Shown here piece by piece: positions 1-12,100 of a stretch of DNA of 64,000 bases. The DNA lies in NCBI RefSeq assembly GCF_033568475.1, contig NC_133123.1, positions 137,972,242-138,036,241 of the forward strand. Direction: 5' to 3'. Under the pieces are notes generated by a model. That model did no database searches, was not told the DNA's origin, and was given only the letters and a program-made list of their open reading frames with translations. This stretch comes from Henckelia pumila. Taxonomy: Eukaryota; Streptophyta; Magnoliopsida; Lamiales; Gesneriaceae. How positions within the stretch are numbered: the first letter of the stretch is position 1; each line of letters starts with the position of its first letter. Made by a program: the position numbers and the translations under genes.

Positions 1-2110
1 TTCAATTATTATTTAGAGCTTTTAAGTTATATATTTCATATTTAAAATTTCTTATTAATATTTTTAATTATTCCAAAACTTTATTTTAATTAAAAACACC
101 CTAATTCTACCCCCAAACCCCACGACCCAAAGCACTCAGCCGCCACCTCCTTGTTCTTCAGCCTTCCTCATCAGATAGCAATCTCCAAGGGTTCCATAGC
201 CGAGATTTCTTCGAAGCTTCGAGTTGTTCGTCGTCCCGTCGTCCCGGAATCGTCACCTTCGCCTTTTTCTCTTCAAACATCGGTGAAAGACATGTTTTTC
301 TTTCAAATTTTCGTACCTATCAGATATTATAGAGTGTGTATTGTGTATGCATCGAATTTTTTTAAAGTTTTCAGAAAAGGGTTCGTTTCTTTTGTTGAAG
401 ACGCACGGTTTTGGTTGTTTTGCTTGATCATGCTCACGTTTTCTTCATCCATGGTGCGTCCAGCTGCTGGTCAAGGGTCCCTAAGTCGTGTGAGAGTGGT
501 CTGGACTTGAGTGGCTCGAGTGGTTCGAGCCAAACGAGCCCAGGTAGGTGCTGGTGCAGGATCGGGCTTGGGGGCGCAGGTCTAGGGTTTGATGGAAGGG
601 GGCTCGGCTGCTGCGTGTGGGTTAGCATGGGGTCAGGGCTAGGGGCTGGTTCAGACCGCCCAGACGTGGGCTACGTCTGGGCGGCGGCGCTCCGGCCAGG
701 GGCGGCCGGAAGCAGCCAAGGAGTGGCTGCTGCTCACGGCCGCAGCAGAAACGAGAATAGGGGGGCGATCGGGTTAGGGTTCCAGGTGGAGTTCCGGGTC
801 GGGTTGGTGGTCCGGGTCAAGTCAGTGGGTCATGGGTTATGTTAGTTGGATCCGGGTCCGGGTCCGGGTTAAGTTAGTTGGGCTCGGGTATTTTTATTTT
901 TAAGTTAATTAATAAGTTTAAGTGTTTAATTGGGCTAATTAGTTTAATTAAATTAATAGGCTATATTTAATTTTCTTAGTGGGCTTAAATAATTAATTTA
1001 AGTTGTCCACTAATTTTTATGGGCTATAGAGCTCATGGAAATTATTGGGCCAGTTTTTGGGCTTTTGGGCCCATTGAGCCGGAATAGAGTGTTATTGGGC
1101 CAGGATTGTTTTAATGGACTTTAATTAATTATTTGGGCTTAGAATAATTATTATTGGGCATAAGTATGTTAATGGGCCAGCAGTTTAGTACAACCCATGA
1201 GAAATTGCATGTGTCCTGAATATATATTTAATTATTTTTATGCATGGAAGTTATTTTTAATATTTATATGTTAGTATGAAATTAAATTAAATATATATGA
1301 AGGACACACATTTTATTTAAGTACATGCATTCATGAAATAATTTTTATGCATGATTTAATGTTTAAGGTTGAGCAAATGAAAATAGTTTTATGTTGGAAG
1401 TTGAAGTAGTGTGACAATTTAAGGGGGATTCGTCCCCATATGTGAACTATTGAAGGGCAGTTTACTGCCAATTTAAGAGGTGATTCGTCACCGACACGTA
1501 CGTTGGTTTACCACGCTGATCAGTATTTAATGTATGTATGGTTACACTATGGATACGACCTTTCGATGTTAGAAAATATTTTGCTCAACAATGTTTATGT
1601 ATTATTATGATATTCAAGTTTAATTTAAGTTTATGTTATGTTCATGATATTTTTAAGCATGCTCATTCATGTATATGTTATGTATTAGTATTAAAGTGAT
1701 TTAAATTATTTTAAACCCTTGTTATGTTAGCATGTTGGGCCTCTAGGCTCACTACACTGATACGGTGCAGGTGAGTACGTAGAGGAGGACGTAGTACCCA
1801 CCGACGGCGAGGACCTATGAGCGGACATGCAGTAACCCCGTGACCGTTGTCTGAGTCTACGTCATGTTTTAAATATTTTTATCATGTCATACATTTTATT
1901 TATTTTGCTTATGTTAGTATTTTATTAAATGTTTGACTCAGATATTTAATTTATTAAAGGTTGCATTTTATTTAAGTTATTTATTTTTAAATCTATTTAT
2001 TCTGTGCATATATGTATGGGCATGCATGTACATATTTTTACTTAGTAAGTGTAAAAAAAAAAAAAAAATTCAGCATATTTGTTTATTTTTATAGAGTTAG
2101 GGTCGTTTCA
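1..2110 (+). repeat. LTR (solo or truncated), right end only
   Basis: I read this as the right end of a long LTR cut by the window edge. It has a GC-rich block (about 450-870), a poly-A-rich stretch near 2050 and an end in GGTCGTTTCA at 2110, the sort of CA terminus that pairs with a TGAAACGACC start in plant Ty3/gypsy LTRs. There is no primer binding site after 2110, so it is a solo LTR or a 3' LTR whose body lies to the left. Open frames here (for example 151-510 and 411-845) match no family and follow the GC-rich LTR composition. Confidence 0.5.
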
Positions 2111-3090
2111 CCTAGTACTGGATCCATACATACATGACACACATATATTTCACCAAGATGTCCAAATTACAGGCAATGGCAAAGCCAGGATCCGAAATCC
2201 ACCAAGATTAGAATCTTTTAACGAGAAACAAAAAATAATGCATAAGAATTAAAACGATGAATAAGATACTTATTCATTGTATTTTTAAAAAAACTTTTCA
2301 TTAATAAGATCTTCAATAATTTTTATGGAACTCGTAAGATTTAAAAATATTTTACTAATATATATCACAATCCACATTTGTTTTCAATATGACATCATCT
2401 CAGCAACATACGATCAACGCGACGCATAATCTAATTCTAATATAAATAAAAACTTGAACGGACAAATAATTAAATTTTTTTTATGAAATCAAAAATTGCA
2501 ATTCTAAAAAAAATCCTCTCATTGCAATGTAATCACTTTTAAAATAAGCAATATCACAAAGCTGAAGAAATTAATAAACGACAAGAAAAAATTTACCTTA
2601 TAGAAATGAAAATATTATTTAAAAGACAGAGATTGATAGAGATGAAAGTTAAATTGAATCAATTCTAGTAGGAAGAAAAGGACGAAAAAGCCCATTTTGA
2701 AACATTTGGGCTACTTAATTTTTTTAATTGGGCTACATGTGGCTATTTAATTTTTTTAATTGGACTACTCGAGCTAATAAAATATTGGTCCTAAAATAAC
2801 ACAAAAAATTATTTTTAAAAAAATATGTAACAAAAAAAATTTAAAAATTTGGCCACCCGGGCCGGGCTAAAGACCGGGTGGTACATAAGGTGCCTCCGCC
2901 CTTGCTTGCATGTGGCATGATTCATCCTCTCCTACAGTTCGTCGACGCCCTAAGCTTTGAAAATCAATCGCGATTCAAATACCTTCTGTCTTGGCACTAC
3001 ATTACTGAAATTTGAGCGATCGGCTGAGTTTGAATGGTGTATCGATAGAAGACTCGTGTGGTTGAATTAAGTTATATTTAAATTTTTTTT
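2111..3090. other. Gene-free AT-rich interval
   Basis: No coding sequence was recognised. There is a repeated phrase around 2690-2770 in which a GGGCTACTTAATTTTTTTAATT-like unit occurs about twice, and a short GC-rich patch near 2850-2885. Both look like old repeat debris. Confidence 0.5.
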
Positions 3091-3405
3091 AAGGAAATTA
3101 GTATTTTTAATCCATTAACTTGTCAATTTCTTGATTTTGGTCAATTAACTTTTCAAAGTTTGGTAAACTAATTTTTAGTTTTCGGCTATTTTGGTCCAAC
3201 TGCTGACGTGACACTGGAAAATACTGACGTGATATCGGAAAATGTTGACGTGACACCAGAAAACGATGACATGTCAAACTGTCACGTAAGCAGTTGAATC
3301 AAAATAACCGAAAATTAAAAGTTATTGTACCAATAACAAACTTCGAAAAGTTAATGGATAAAAACCAAAAAATTGATAAGCTAATGAACCAAAATATCAT
3401 TTTCC
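3091..3405. repeat. Foldback MITE-like element with TGACGTG repeats
   Basis: The left arm (about 3091-3200, beginning AAGGAAATTAGTATTTTTAA) and right arm (about 3290-3405) are imperfect reverse complements over roughly 110 bases. The centre holds three spaced copies of a 21-22 base unit starting TGACGTGA (from about 3203) and a fourth degenerate TGACATG. No ORF is present. The arms suggest a non-autonomous foldback DNA transposon; the superfamily is not clear from the sequence. Confidence 0.65.
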
Positions 3406-6100
3406 TCTTTTTGTAATGCGAATTAAATTGATTCTATTCGTTAGAGATGGGATGATTTTATGACCACTCTTTATTTGATCTGCTTCTATTTAATCCCGTC
3501 CCATAAAAAAGCACAAAACATATCTATGTATATATTTGTGATGCCCTTCTGAAAAGTACAACTCATACGAGTCATACCCCAGCTTTTAATATTCTTCATC
3601 GATCTGGATTCTGGACTTGCGTTTTTGTGGTTAAGTTTCCTTTTCTTCGAATTCTTTGTGTTGGCCTAAATCCTATGTACCAAAACGTGTGATAAATCAA
3701 TTAATGGGGGTGAATATGATTTTTGTTTCACTTTTGCATTTCTTGTGAAAACACTCGTTGGTTTGAATGCTATATATAAAATAATTTTCTGTATAATTTC
3801 TGATCTCGAACAAAATGTTGGAAGAATTTATCCAAATGGCACGAAAAACTAAGGATATACTAAATAGATCATAAATTTTTTAAATGTTACCAAACCCACC
3901 TCTCCCTCAATATATGCAATCCGCAAGAAACTTCAATTAATTGCATTTTCAACAACAACCGGGGATTCCCAGTCATTAGTTAAACGAAGATGCACTTGTG
4001 ATTGTGGGGAATAATGATTTGAGCTTTGAGTAAAGAATTTAGAAAAACTAGATTGGGCTACAATGTCTTAAAAAAACAAAAAGTAAGGACTGGGCTTTAG
4101 ATTGAGCTACTTTGTTATTTAAATTTTTTAAAAAGCAAGATTGGACTTTGATTGGGCCTAGGCCCTAATGTACTATTATCTTATATATCTATATATATAT
4201 CATAAATATATAGTAAAACAACATTATGTTTATAAATAATAGGAAAATAAAATGGAGAAAAATTAAATATGGAGTTGCATGGTATTTTGGTAACTTTCAA
4301 AAGAGAAAAATATATATAATTTATAAATCGACGAAAAGGAACCATGATCATAAATAAATGTTAGTTCCTGAAAATATAAACCCTTTTTTTGGGCTATAAA
4401 TGAAACTAATATAGTAATATATATATATATATATATATATATAGATATTTGTTCATATATATATTTTAAATGTTGAAAAGGCCAGCATGAGTCATGAAAA
4501 CGAAACCACGGGGCAGTCGGCTGCGGCAGCGGAACACATGGTCGCCGCGTTTCAACCACTCAGTCTCCGCCACACGTGATACCCAAAACCGATACACGTC
4601 AATTTTCAAACATTCTCCCTGCAAATCACCAAGCACCATCTCAGCTTACATCTAATTAAATTATTAAGTCTCATTTTCACTCTCACTTTTATCTCCTTTA
4701 TTTTATACGTATATATTTAATTTCACTAAAATTATATAATAATACAATATTTTTAAAAAAATAATAAATTTTTCGATTTAACTTTTATATCACGAACTAG
4801 CTACATAATATCTAAAAACTGAATGAACCTCCACGGATATCCAATTTTGATGGATTATGTGAGCGCTTTATTATTTTCATCAACATCTTCTCTTACAACC
4901 ATGAGCAGCTGTTGTGTTAGCATGGACGTTTACTCAATACATAGCGAAAAATAATAATAATAATAATTTCCACGGCGTTGAAAAAAAAATTATATATTAT
5001 TGCCTGAAAATATACGATGTACTTACTTTTCTTTTCTTTTATTTTTTTTGGGAAACTATGTACTTACTTTTCTTAAATAAATGCATCACATCCAATTCAT
5101 TTCGATGTATAGTAAATTTGTTGAGAAATTGGGTTGAAGTCTTGTTGCTTTCCGTTTTTTGGGGGTGACAAGTTGCCATGTTTCATATTTTCAGAGACCG
5201 CCAGAGTTGACCGTTGTTGTGATTTATAGTCTCTTCTGGACCCCGCGATTCTGCTGGTTGACTATTTTGTGACCGTTCAATATGGACGGAATATTGGGAC
5301 TAAATTCATGTACAATATTTTTTTTGCTTTGTACAAAAATAATCCCAAAAATATTAATTTCCGAAAATAATTAGGAGCTTAATCAAGATCAAATTAATTT
5401 ATTCGGATTAAATATACATTTAGCAAATGAAATTAAGGTTATTGCAATTGATTAAGCTACGTACTCATGTCTCATTCCTTGCATCATACTTTTGATAATC
5501 AAACAAAGAACTCAAAAACTTCCTTTGACAATTAATCTATGGACTTTAAATTTAATATAATGTTGACATAAGCCATGCTTTTGCGTTTTGATTTCAACGT
5601 AGTAGGTATAAATTATTCTTTATTAATTACGTTGGGCTGTTAATATCATAAACTATTATCTAGTTCAATTAATTACGGTATTGTCTTATTGATTAAAGTC
5701 AATTCAAATGTCGAAATCAACAAAATTTAAGGCAACATATGTATAGTGGAGTTAGTGAAAAGTTTTTAGTGGAACAGTAAATAGAAAAAAGTAATTGTGA
5801 AGAAAAAAGATAAAACGAGAAGAAAAGATGGCGTCCTCATAAAGTTAGTTTTCATAAGTCTCTCAATTATTATAAAATAGTGGAGATATAATCAATTGAT
5901 TAATAGAGTTTGGGATATCTTTTATGAAAAACTTCTCGGGTTTTTGTCGACAAAATTTCAAAATTTTATTAAGAAAAAGTTGAGAAGTGTTTCCTATAAG
6001 TTCTCTCAAATAATATCTTAAAATGATCACCAAATTCAAATCAACCAAACCAAACACGTACGACTGAAGTGAACTTTTACATTTTGATTTTGTGTGTACG
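3406..6100. other. Gene-free interval with AT microsatellite
   Basis: AT-rich sequence with no recognisable gene. It contains an (AT)n microsatellite at about 4416-4442. The short open frames here (4263-4559, 4914-5168, 5863-6057) have low-complexity translations and no family signature. Confidence 0.5.
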
Positions 6101-6105
6101 CCATA
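6101..6105. repeat. Target site duplication of element A, left (CCATA)
   Basis: CCATA directly precedes the TGTAGTAGCC start of element A and recurs at 27427+2000, that is 29427-29431, directly after the CACTACA end. Five bases is the usual size for LTR-retrotransposon integration. Confidence 0.9.
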
Positions 6106-6320
6106 TGTAGTAGCCCGGTTTCATTTTACAAGATTAGGTGATTTTAAACATGTTAGAAAATGACATATAATTTTAAAAATGTCAAAACATGTTTAAGGAG
6201 TCCTTATTTGGTTAAAATAAGTGTAAAATCAGATCCGGAACGTCCGAAAATGGTACGGTGGGTCCCGGGGATCCAAAACCAGTTCGGAAGCACCCGGAAA
6301 TAGTTCGAAAGAAGCGGTTC

Positions 6321-6460
6321 GATCGGAGCTTCCGATCCCCGTTCGGAGCTTCCGATCCCTGTCCAGTGCCAAGTGTCTTCGAGGATTGAACACATAGCTG
6401 CAGGTGGAGATCGGAGCTTCCGATCCTACGATCGGAGCTTCCGATCGTGGCCTATAAATA
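6321..6460 (+). promoter_or_regulatory. Element A U3: four near-palindromic repeats and TATA box
   Basis: Copies of the near-palindrome GATCGGAGCTTCCGATC (arms GATCGGA/TCCGATC around a 3-base centre) lie at 6321-6337, 6341-6357 (first bases differ), 6409-6425 and 6430-6446. A TATAAATA box follows at 6453-6460. This spacing suggests promoter-proximal repeats of the LTR. The 3' LTR has the same arrangement at about 28180-28340, with one extra copy. The binding factor is unknown. Confidence 0.6.
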
Positions 6461-6774
6461 TGGGTTCAGAGGGCCACAATTTCACACCAATTCCTATCTT
6501 TCTCTCTCGGTTTCAGCCTAGTTTTAGGAGTTTAGGAGTGATTCCATCCTTCCTAGGCTTGGTCCGGAGGTTGGAGAGGCGCTCCAGGGTTGCTGCGGAG
6601 TGGTGCCCAAGTTCTGGGGCAATCGTCATCAGCGGGCTGACGACGGACGCAAGTATAGCTTTGACTCCTTATAGTAAATAGGGAGTATGCTATAGCGCAG
6701 TTAAGGTTTTAGAATATTGTTATAATGCATGAGTATTTTGCATTGTAGTGCGGATTATAGGCTTGGACTTTAGA

Positions 6775-6779
6775 GCTGG
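6775..6779. repeat. Target site duplication of element B, left (GCTGG)
   Basis: GCTGG at 6775-6779 recurs at 15775-15779. Joining the flanks recreates the uninterrupted AGCTGGTATAGCTTGCC seen in the 3' LTR of A near 28655. Confidence 0.92.
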
Positions 6780-8802
6780 TGTAACGCCCCGTTTTTATCT
6801 TAAATGAGTTTATTTGAGTCAAACGGAGATTGCAGAGTTCAAGAGCCGACTTGATTTTGATCAGGGTCCTTTTAGAAAATTTTGGATTTTTTAGGGACTA
6901 AAACGCAAATATCGGTTTTATTAGATATTTATAAGGGAAATGACTTGTATTATTCATTCATCACCTTTCCTTAGCCGCCTCCCCTCCATTGAAACTCTTT
7001 AAACGTTTCTCCAAGCTCCCAGATTTCAGTCCGAGCTCGATCCGTCCGTTGGAATTTATTTCTGAAGGCATATTAGCGATCACTGCAGCGAGAGCTCCGT
7101 TATATTGTAAGTTTCTCTACGATCAGATACATTCTAGTTTTTGGATGTCGTTAGAATCGTTCGAGATTCGAGTATGTTGTTCTTGACAGAGTTCTGATCG
7201 TTTATATTATGTCGGTTTTGAAATATAGCGACGTTCGGAATTGTTATGATTTTTGGAAGCTATTTTTGAAAGTTTGAGTTTTGTGATGTGTTGGGTTTGC
7301 CTTGTTATTGTTGTTTTGGGCATTGATATGAAGTTATATTGGTATTGAACTGCTGTCTGCGTTTCCGGTTTGTTCAGTTTATAGCCTTTATGCCGTCGGT
7401 TTGAGTTTTGGAGATTTCGAATCGTTTTTGTATTTATTGAAGCCTTGTCTTGTGAGTGATCATGTTTGTTGATCAACTCTTGTATTCGTTCAGATTCGTT
7501 GGAGTTTGTCGAGCCCTATGTTAGCAGCATTGTTCGTCGAGAGTTGGACGAAGAACGGTAAAGAGATTTCCTTGAACCGTTGTTGTTGTTTAGGTTGTAT
7601 TGTTGTTGATATAATCTTTTGTTGTAGCTTGTCCGGAGTTGGATCTACGACATTGAAAGGTAAAAGCAGTCATCGTAGCGGGATAGCATACTCGGGACAG
7701 TTGGTTCTCGAGTTTTCCCTTTTAAATCACATATTGCATCTACACTTGTTCTAGCATGAGAAACTTGTGTCTTGTTGGTTTTTCTTGAGCCCTTGTTACA
7801 TGGCTATGTTTTATGTTTCTGTTATGCATTCATCTTGAGCCAACTTTGACTTCAGCGGGCAGAATAGCCCTTTTTGTTTAGACGTTTGGGAACTATGATT
7901 GAGTGGCCTAGGTCGTAGTCATTTCGCATAGTACTAGCATACTCATTATAGTTGCTCAAAGTCTAGAGGAGTGGGATACGTGACACCACCTCGATTGGGA
8001 GAGTCGGTAAGTCGTTACGTGATCTCATCCTCGGGATCCCAAAAGCACAGCAGCAATCCCTCGTTTATTAGATTTGATATCCCGGTTTAAAGACATGCAT
8101 TTCATTTCATTATTATTGATTACGTTGTTGTCTTGAAAGCATGTTTATTGTTGTATTACTTGATATGTTGCTTTTACTGGGATTATCATTCTTAATCCGG
8201 CTATTGCTTTGTTTTGTATGTGTACTTGGCAACAGGTGGGGCAGGATCGAGTCAGTGAAGACCCGGTTAGCTTCAAGAGGGAGAGTTAGTAGTGGGACTC
8301 GGTTTTAGGAGTCGAATCAGCATGTTTATCTAGTTAAGATTTAAGCATTTTAGAACTCGAACTTGTTATGTTATTATTCGGTTTGTAATCTTAGAATGAA
8401 GCATGTTCTATTAGTTTGAGATTGTATAACTTTAGAACTACTTTGTATTGAATTATGCATGTGTATTAACGTTTTGAGTTGCGTTGTAATGCATTATTTC
8501 GTTTTGGAAGTGTTGGAGTCGAGCCTCCTAGTTTTTTTGCTGTTTCCTAGTTCTGCAGCGGGGGGGGGGGGGGGGGGGGGGCGGGCGGGAGTTTTTAGCC
8601 GCCCGAGCGCACACCCCTTCGAGCCAAACAGCAGGTTGCTGTTTTGGGAGGCGCCCGGGCTGCAGTTTTTAGCCGCCCCGGCGCACCCTTTTTCTGTAAA
8701 AAAAAAAAAAAAAAAAAAAAATTCTTTTACTTTTAGTCTTGGATCTTGTATGGTTAATTGTTGTTTAATCCGAGATAAGTTGTTTAGAACCGAGGTCTCA
8801 CA
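6780..8802 (+). repeat. Element B 5' LTR
   Basis: Begins TGTAACGCCCCG and ends GGTCTCACA. A run of 22 G (8560-8581) and a run of 24 A (8698-8721) lie near the right end. The 3' LTR has no G run at the matching place and only about 16 A. Small open frames inside (6989-7186, 7506-7754) recur in the 3' LTR but show no family signature. Confidence 0.93.
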
Positions 8803-8807
8803 TTAAG

Positions 8808-8818
8808 TGGTATCAGAG
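8808..8818 (+). other. Element B primer binding site (tRNA-iMet)
   Basis: TGGTATCAGAG starts five bases after the 5' LTR and is complementary to the 3' end of plant initiator-Met tRNA over 11 bases. Confidence 0.85.
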
Positions 8819-9103
8819 AGTTAAGATTCTTGGTTGAACTAGAGTGAGCAGGGTAGATCGAGTCTGTGTGTATCGACTCCTCGCATGTGTTTGAATTATT
8901 TAACTGTGTACTTAATTTCATGCGAGCATGCTTTATTGTTGAGGATTATTGAATTACATGGTTTTGTGATTTAAAATTATAAAGCATGATCTACCTGAGA
9001 TATAACTGTTTCGGTTATCGACTGGTATCCGGTATTCCAAGCGGTTGTAAGGGCACTGATTGTAGCGATTGAGATATCTCGTATCCTAACCTTTGATTAT
9101 TAG

Positions 9104-12100
9104 ATGGGTCCTCGTCGAGTGATAAACAGAAACACACCGCCAGTTATCCCTGCAACTGAGCAAGCTAGCACTGAAGTTGATTAGTTGGATGCTTCAGCAA
9201 CGCCTATGGAAACCTTGCTAAAGAGGTTTCAGTCATTCAATCCACCGTTATTGATGGGTTCAGAAAATCCAGTTGACTGTGAGAGTTGGTTGGATGATAT
9301 CGATCAGCTGTTTGATTCCATTGATTACACCGATGACCGCCGAATCAGGTTAGTCATTCATCAGCTTCGTGGGGTTGCTAAGAGCTGGTGGATCATGACA
9401 AAGAAAGCAATGGAGAGTAGAGGTACGGAAGTTACTTGGACTCTTTTTAAATCTGAATTTTATAAGCGGTTTTTCCCTATCTCGTATCGCAAAGATAAAG
9501 GAGCAGAGTTTGCCAATCTGAGGCAAGGGAATCTGAACATTGAAGAGTACGTGGCTAAATTTGATAGTCTGTTGCGTTTTGCACCGCTAATTGCCGGAGA
9601 TGAAGAAGCTAAGGCAGATCAGTTCATCAATGGTTTGAACCCCGACGTCTTCACGTTGTTAAACACAAACAGGCCTAACAACTTTGCGGATGCCATGAAT
9701 CACGCAAAGGGAGCAGAAGCAGGCTTGTGGAGGCAAAGAGGTAACCAGGTAGCACCTCAGCAACAGAGGCAGTATCAGAACCCACCATTTCAGTATCAGA
9801 ATCAGCCACCGCAGCATCAGAACAAGCAGCAAAGGTATGAAGGTGGAAACAGTGGGGGAAACAGAAAGTATTAGTACAAAGCAAGAGTTAAACAGTTCAA
9901 GAGGCAGGGGAACAGTTCTTCTAGTTCCAGTGGTTCCAAGCAATTCGGTTCAGGACAGAGTTCTGGATCTTCAGCCATGTACTGCAGCAAGTGTGGGGGA
10001 AGACACTCACCGGATCAGTGTGTGGGAGTCTTTGGTAATTGTAACACCTGTCAGCAACCGGGACACTTCTCTAAGGTGTGCCCTCAGCGTAACAGAGATA
10101 GAGCTCAGAGCGAAAGTTCATCTCGACCTGCAGCTCAACCCGAGAGGCAGTCTTCTGCAGTGCACTCTTTCCAGCCTCAGCAGCAGAACAGACAGGGAGG
10201 TAACTCTAGTGCAAACCAGCCTTCGAGACAGCAGGCACGAGTCTTTGCTTTGACAGAGGATCAGGCTCAGGCAGCACCTGACGATGTTATAGCAGGTAAC
10301 TGTTCGATTTTTGGTTATTCTGCTCATGTTTTGATAGATACAGGTGCTTCCCATTCCTTTATTTCTGAGAAATTTGTGTTATTGCATGCCTTGCCTACTG
10401 AGTTGTTGCGTACTGTAGTAGCTGTTACTTCACCTTTGGGTAGAGGAATTGTTTCTGGCAGACTAGTCAGGAACTGTGAACTTTGTTTTGAGGGAAATTT
10501 GTTAGAATTCGACTGTATTATGCTTGGACTGTCAGATTTTGATTGTATTGTCGGTATAGATGTTTTGACCAAGTACAGGGCAACAGAAGATTGTTTTCTG
10601 AAAGTTGTCAGGTTCAGACCTGAAATGGCAGACGAGTGGAAATTCTTTGGTAAGGGTTCTCGATCTAGAATTCCTTTGATTTCGGTGTTATCTATGACTC
10701 GTTTGTTGCAGAGAGGTGCAGAAGGATTTTTGGTTTATGCAGTTGATGTACTAAAATCTAGCCCAGCTTTGGTAGATTTACAAGTAGTTAGAGATTTTGC
10801 TGATGTATTTCCAGAAGATGTTCCTGGATTGCCACCTATTCGAGAGATCGAATTCAGCATCGATTTGGTGCCAGGTACTCAACCTATTTCCAAAGCTCCT
10901 TATCGTATGACACCTATTGAACTGAGAGAGTTGAAGGAGCAACTTGAAGATTTGATTTCCAAGGGATACATCAGACCTAGTGTATCGCCTTGGGGTGCTC
11001 CTGTTCTGTTTGTTCGGAAGAAGGATGGTTCTATGCGGCTTTGTATCGACTACCGTCAGTTGAATCAGGCTACAGTTAAGAACATGTATCATTTACCCCG
11101 AATAGATGACCTTTTTGATCAGATGCATGGTTCTTTTGTCTATTCTAAGATTGATCTGAGATCAGGCTATCATCAGCTGAGAGTGCGAGAGGAAGATGTT
11201 CCTAAGACCGCATTCAGAACGAGGTATGGTCACTTTGAGTTTATAGTCATGCCGTTTGATTTGACTAATGCTCCCGCGGTTTTTATGGGTTTGATGAACC
11301 GTATCTTTCAGCGTTATTTAGATGAGTTCGTCATTATCTTTATCGATGATATTCTTATCTACTCGAAGAACCGCACTGACCATGCAGAGCACTTGAGGAC
11401 CGTACTGCAGATTTTGCGAGTTGAGCAGTTGTTTGCCAAGTTGTCTAAGTGTGAATTCTGGTTGGATCGAGTTGTCTTTCTCAGTCATATCATTTCTGGA
11501 GATGGGATTTCTGTCGATCCCAGCAAGATTGAAGCGGTTATGAATTGGCCTAGACCGACATCAGTACCTGAGATCCGAAGCTTCATGGGTTTAGCTGGTT
11601 ATTATCGCCGATTCATCGAGGGTTTCTCGTCTATTGCCAAGCCTATTACCCAGCTGACTCAGAAGAATGCGCCTTTTATCTGGACTGCAGATTGTGAGGC
11701 TAGCTTTGTTGATCTGAAGAGGAGACTGACCAGTGCTCCGATTCTTTCTATTCCGAAGGGTACTGGAGGTTTCACAGTCTATTGTATGCTTCTAATCGAG
11801 GCTTGGGTTGTGTTCTTATGCAGCATAAGCATGTGGTGGCGTATGCATCAAGGTAGCTGAAACCGCACGAGACTCGTTATCCGGTTCATGATCTTGAACT
11901 AGCTGCGATCGTCTTTGCTCTGAAGATCTGGCGTCACTATCTGTATGGTGAGTCTTTCGAGATCTTTTCTGATCATAAGAGTCTTAAGTAATTGTTTTTG
12001 CAGGCAGAGCTGAATATAAGACAGAGAAGATGGTTAGATCTTTTGAAGGATTTCGACTGTGAAATCAAGTATTATCCGAGAAAGTCGAATGCAGTTGCAG

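Larger units (their letters stand above)
6106..6779 (+). repeat. Element A 5' LTR, fragment 1
   Basis: Aligns with 27966-28656 of the 3' LTR and carries the U3 repeats and TATA box. It lacks one 20-base GGAGCTTCCGATC unit that is present in the 3' LTR. It is interrupted at 6780 by element B. Confidence 0.9.

Noticed and set aside
151..845. Overlapping open frames 151-510 and 411-845
   Set aside because: They lie in a GC-rich LTR, overlap each other, and have no family signature or plausible gene context.
4263..4559. Minus-strand open frame of 98 codons
   Set aside because: It runs through the (AT)n repeat (YIYIYI) and has no recognisable domain.
6989..7186. Open frame repeated at 13976-14173 (MKxFKRFSKLPDFS)
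   Set aside because: Its conservation is explained by its position in the two LTRs of element B; no known function.
8459..8806. Open frame with polyglycine
   Set aside because: Created by the G22 and A24 runs in the LTR of element B.
9837..10253. Plus-strand frame overlapping gag-pol of element B
   Set aside because: Shadow frame of the polyprotein; no domain of its own.
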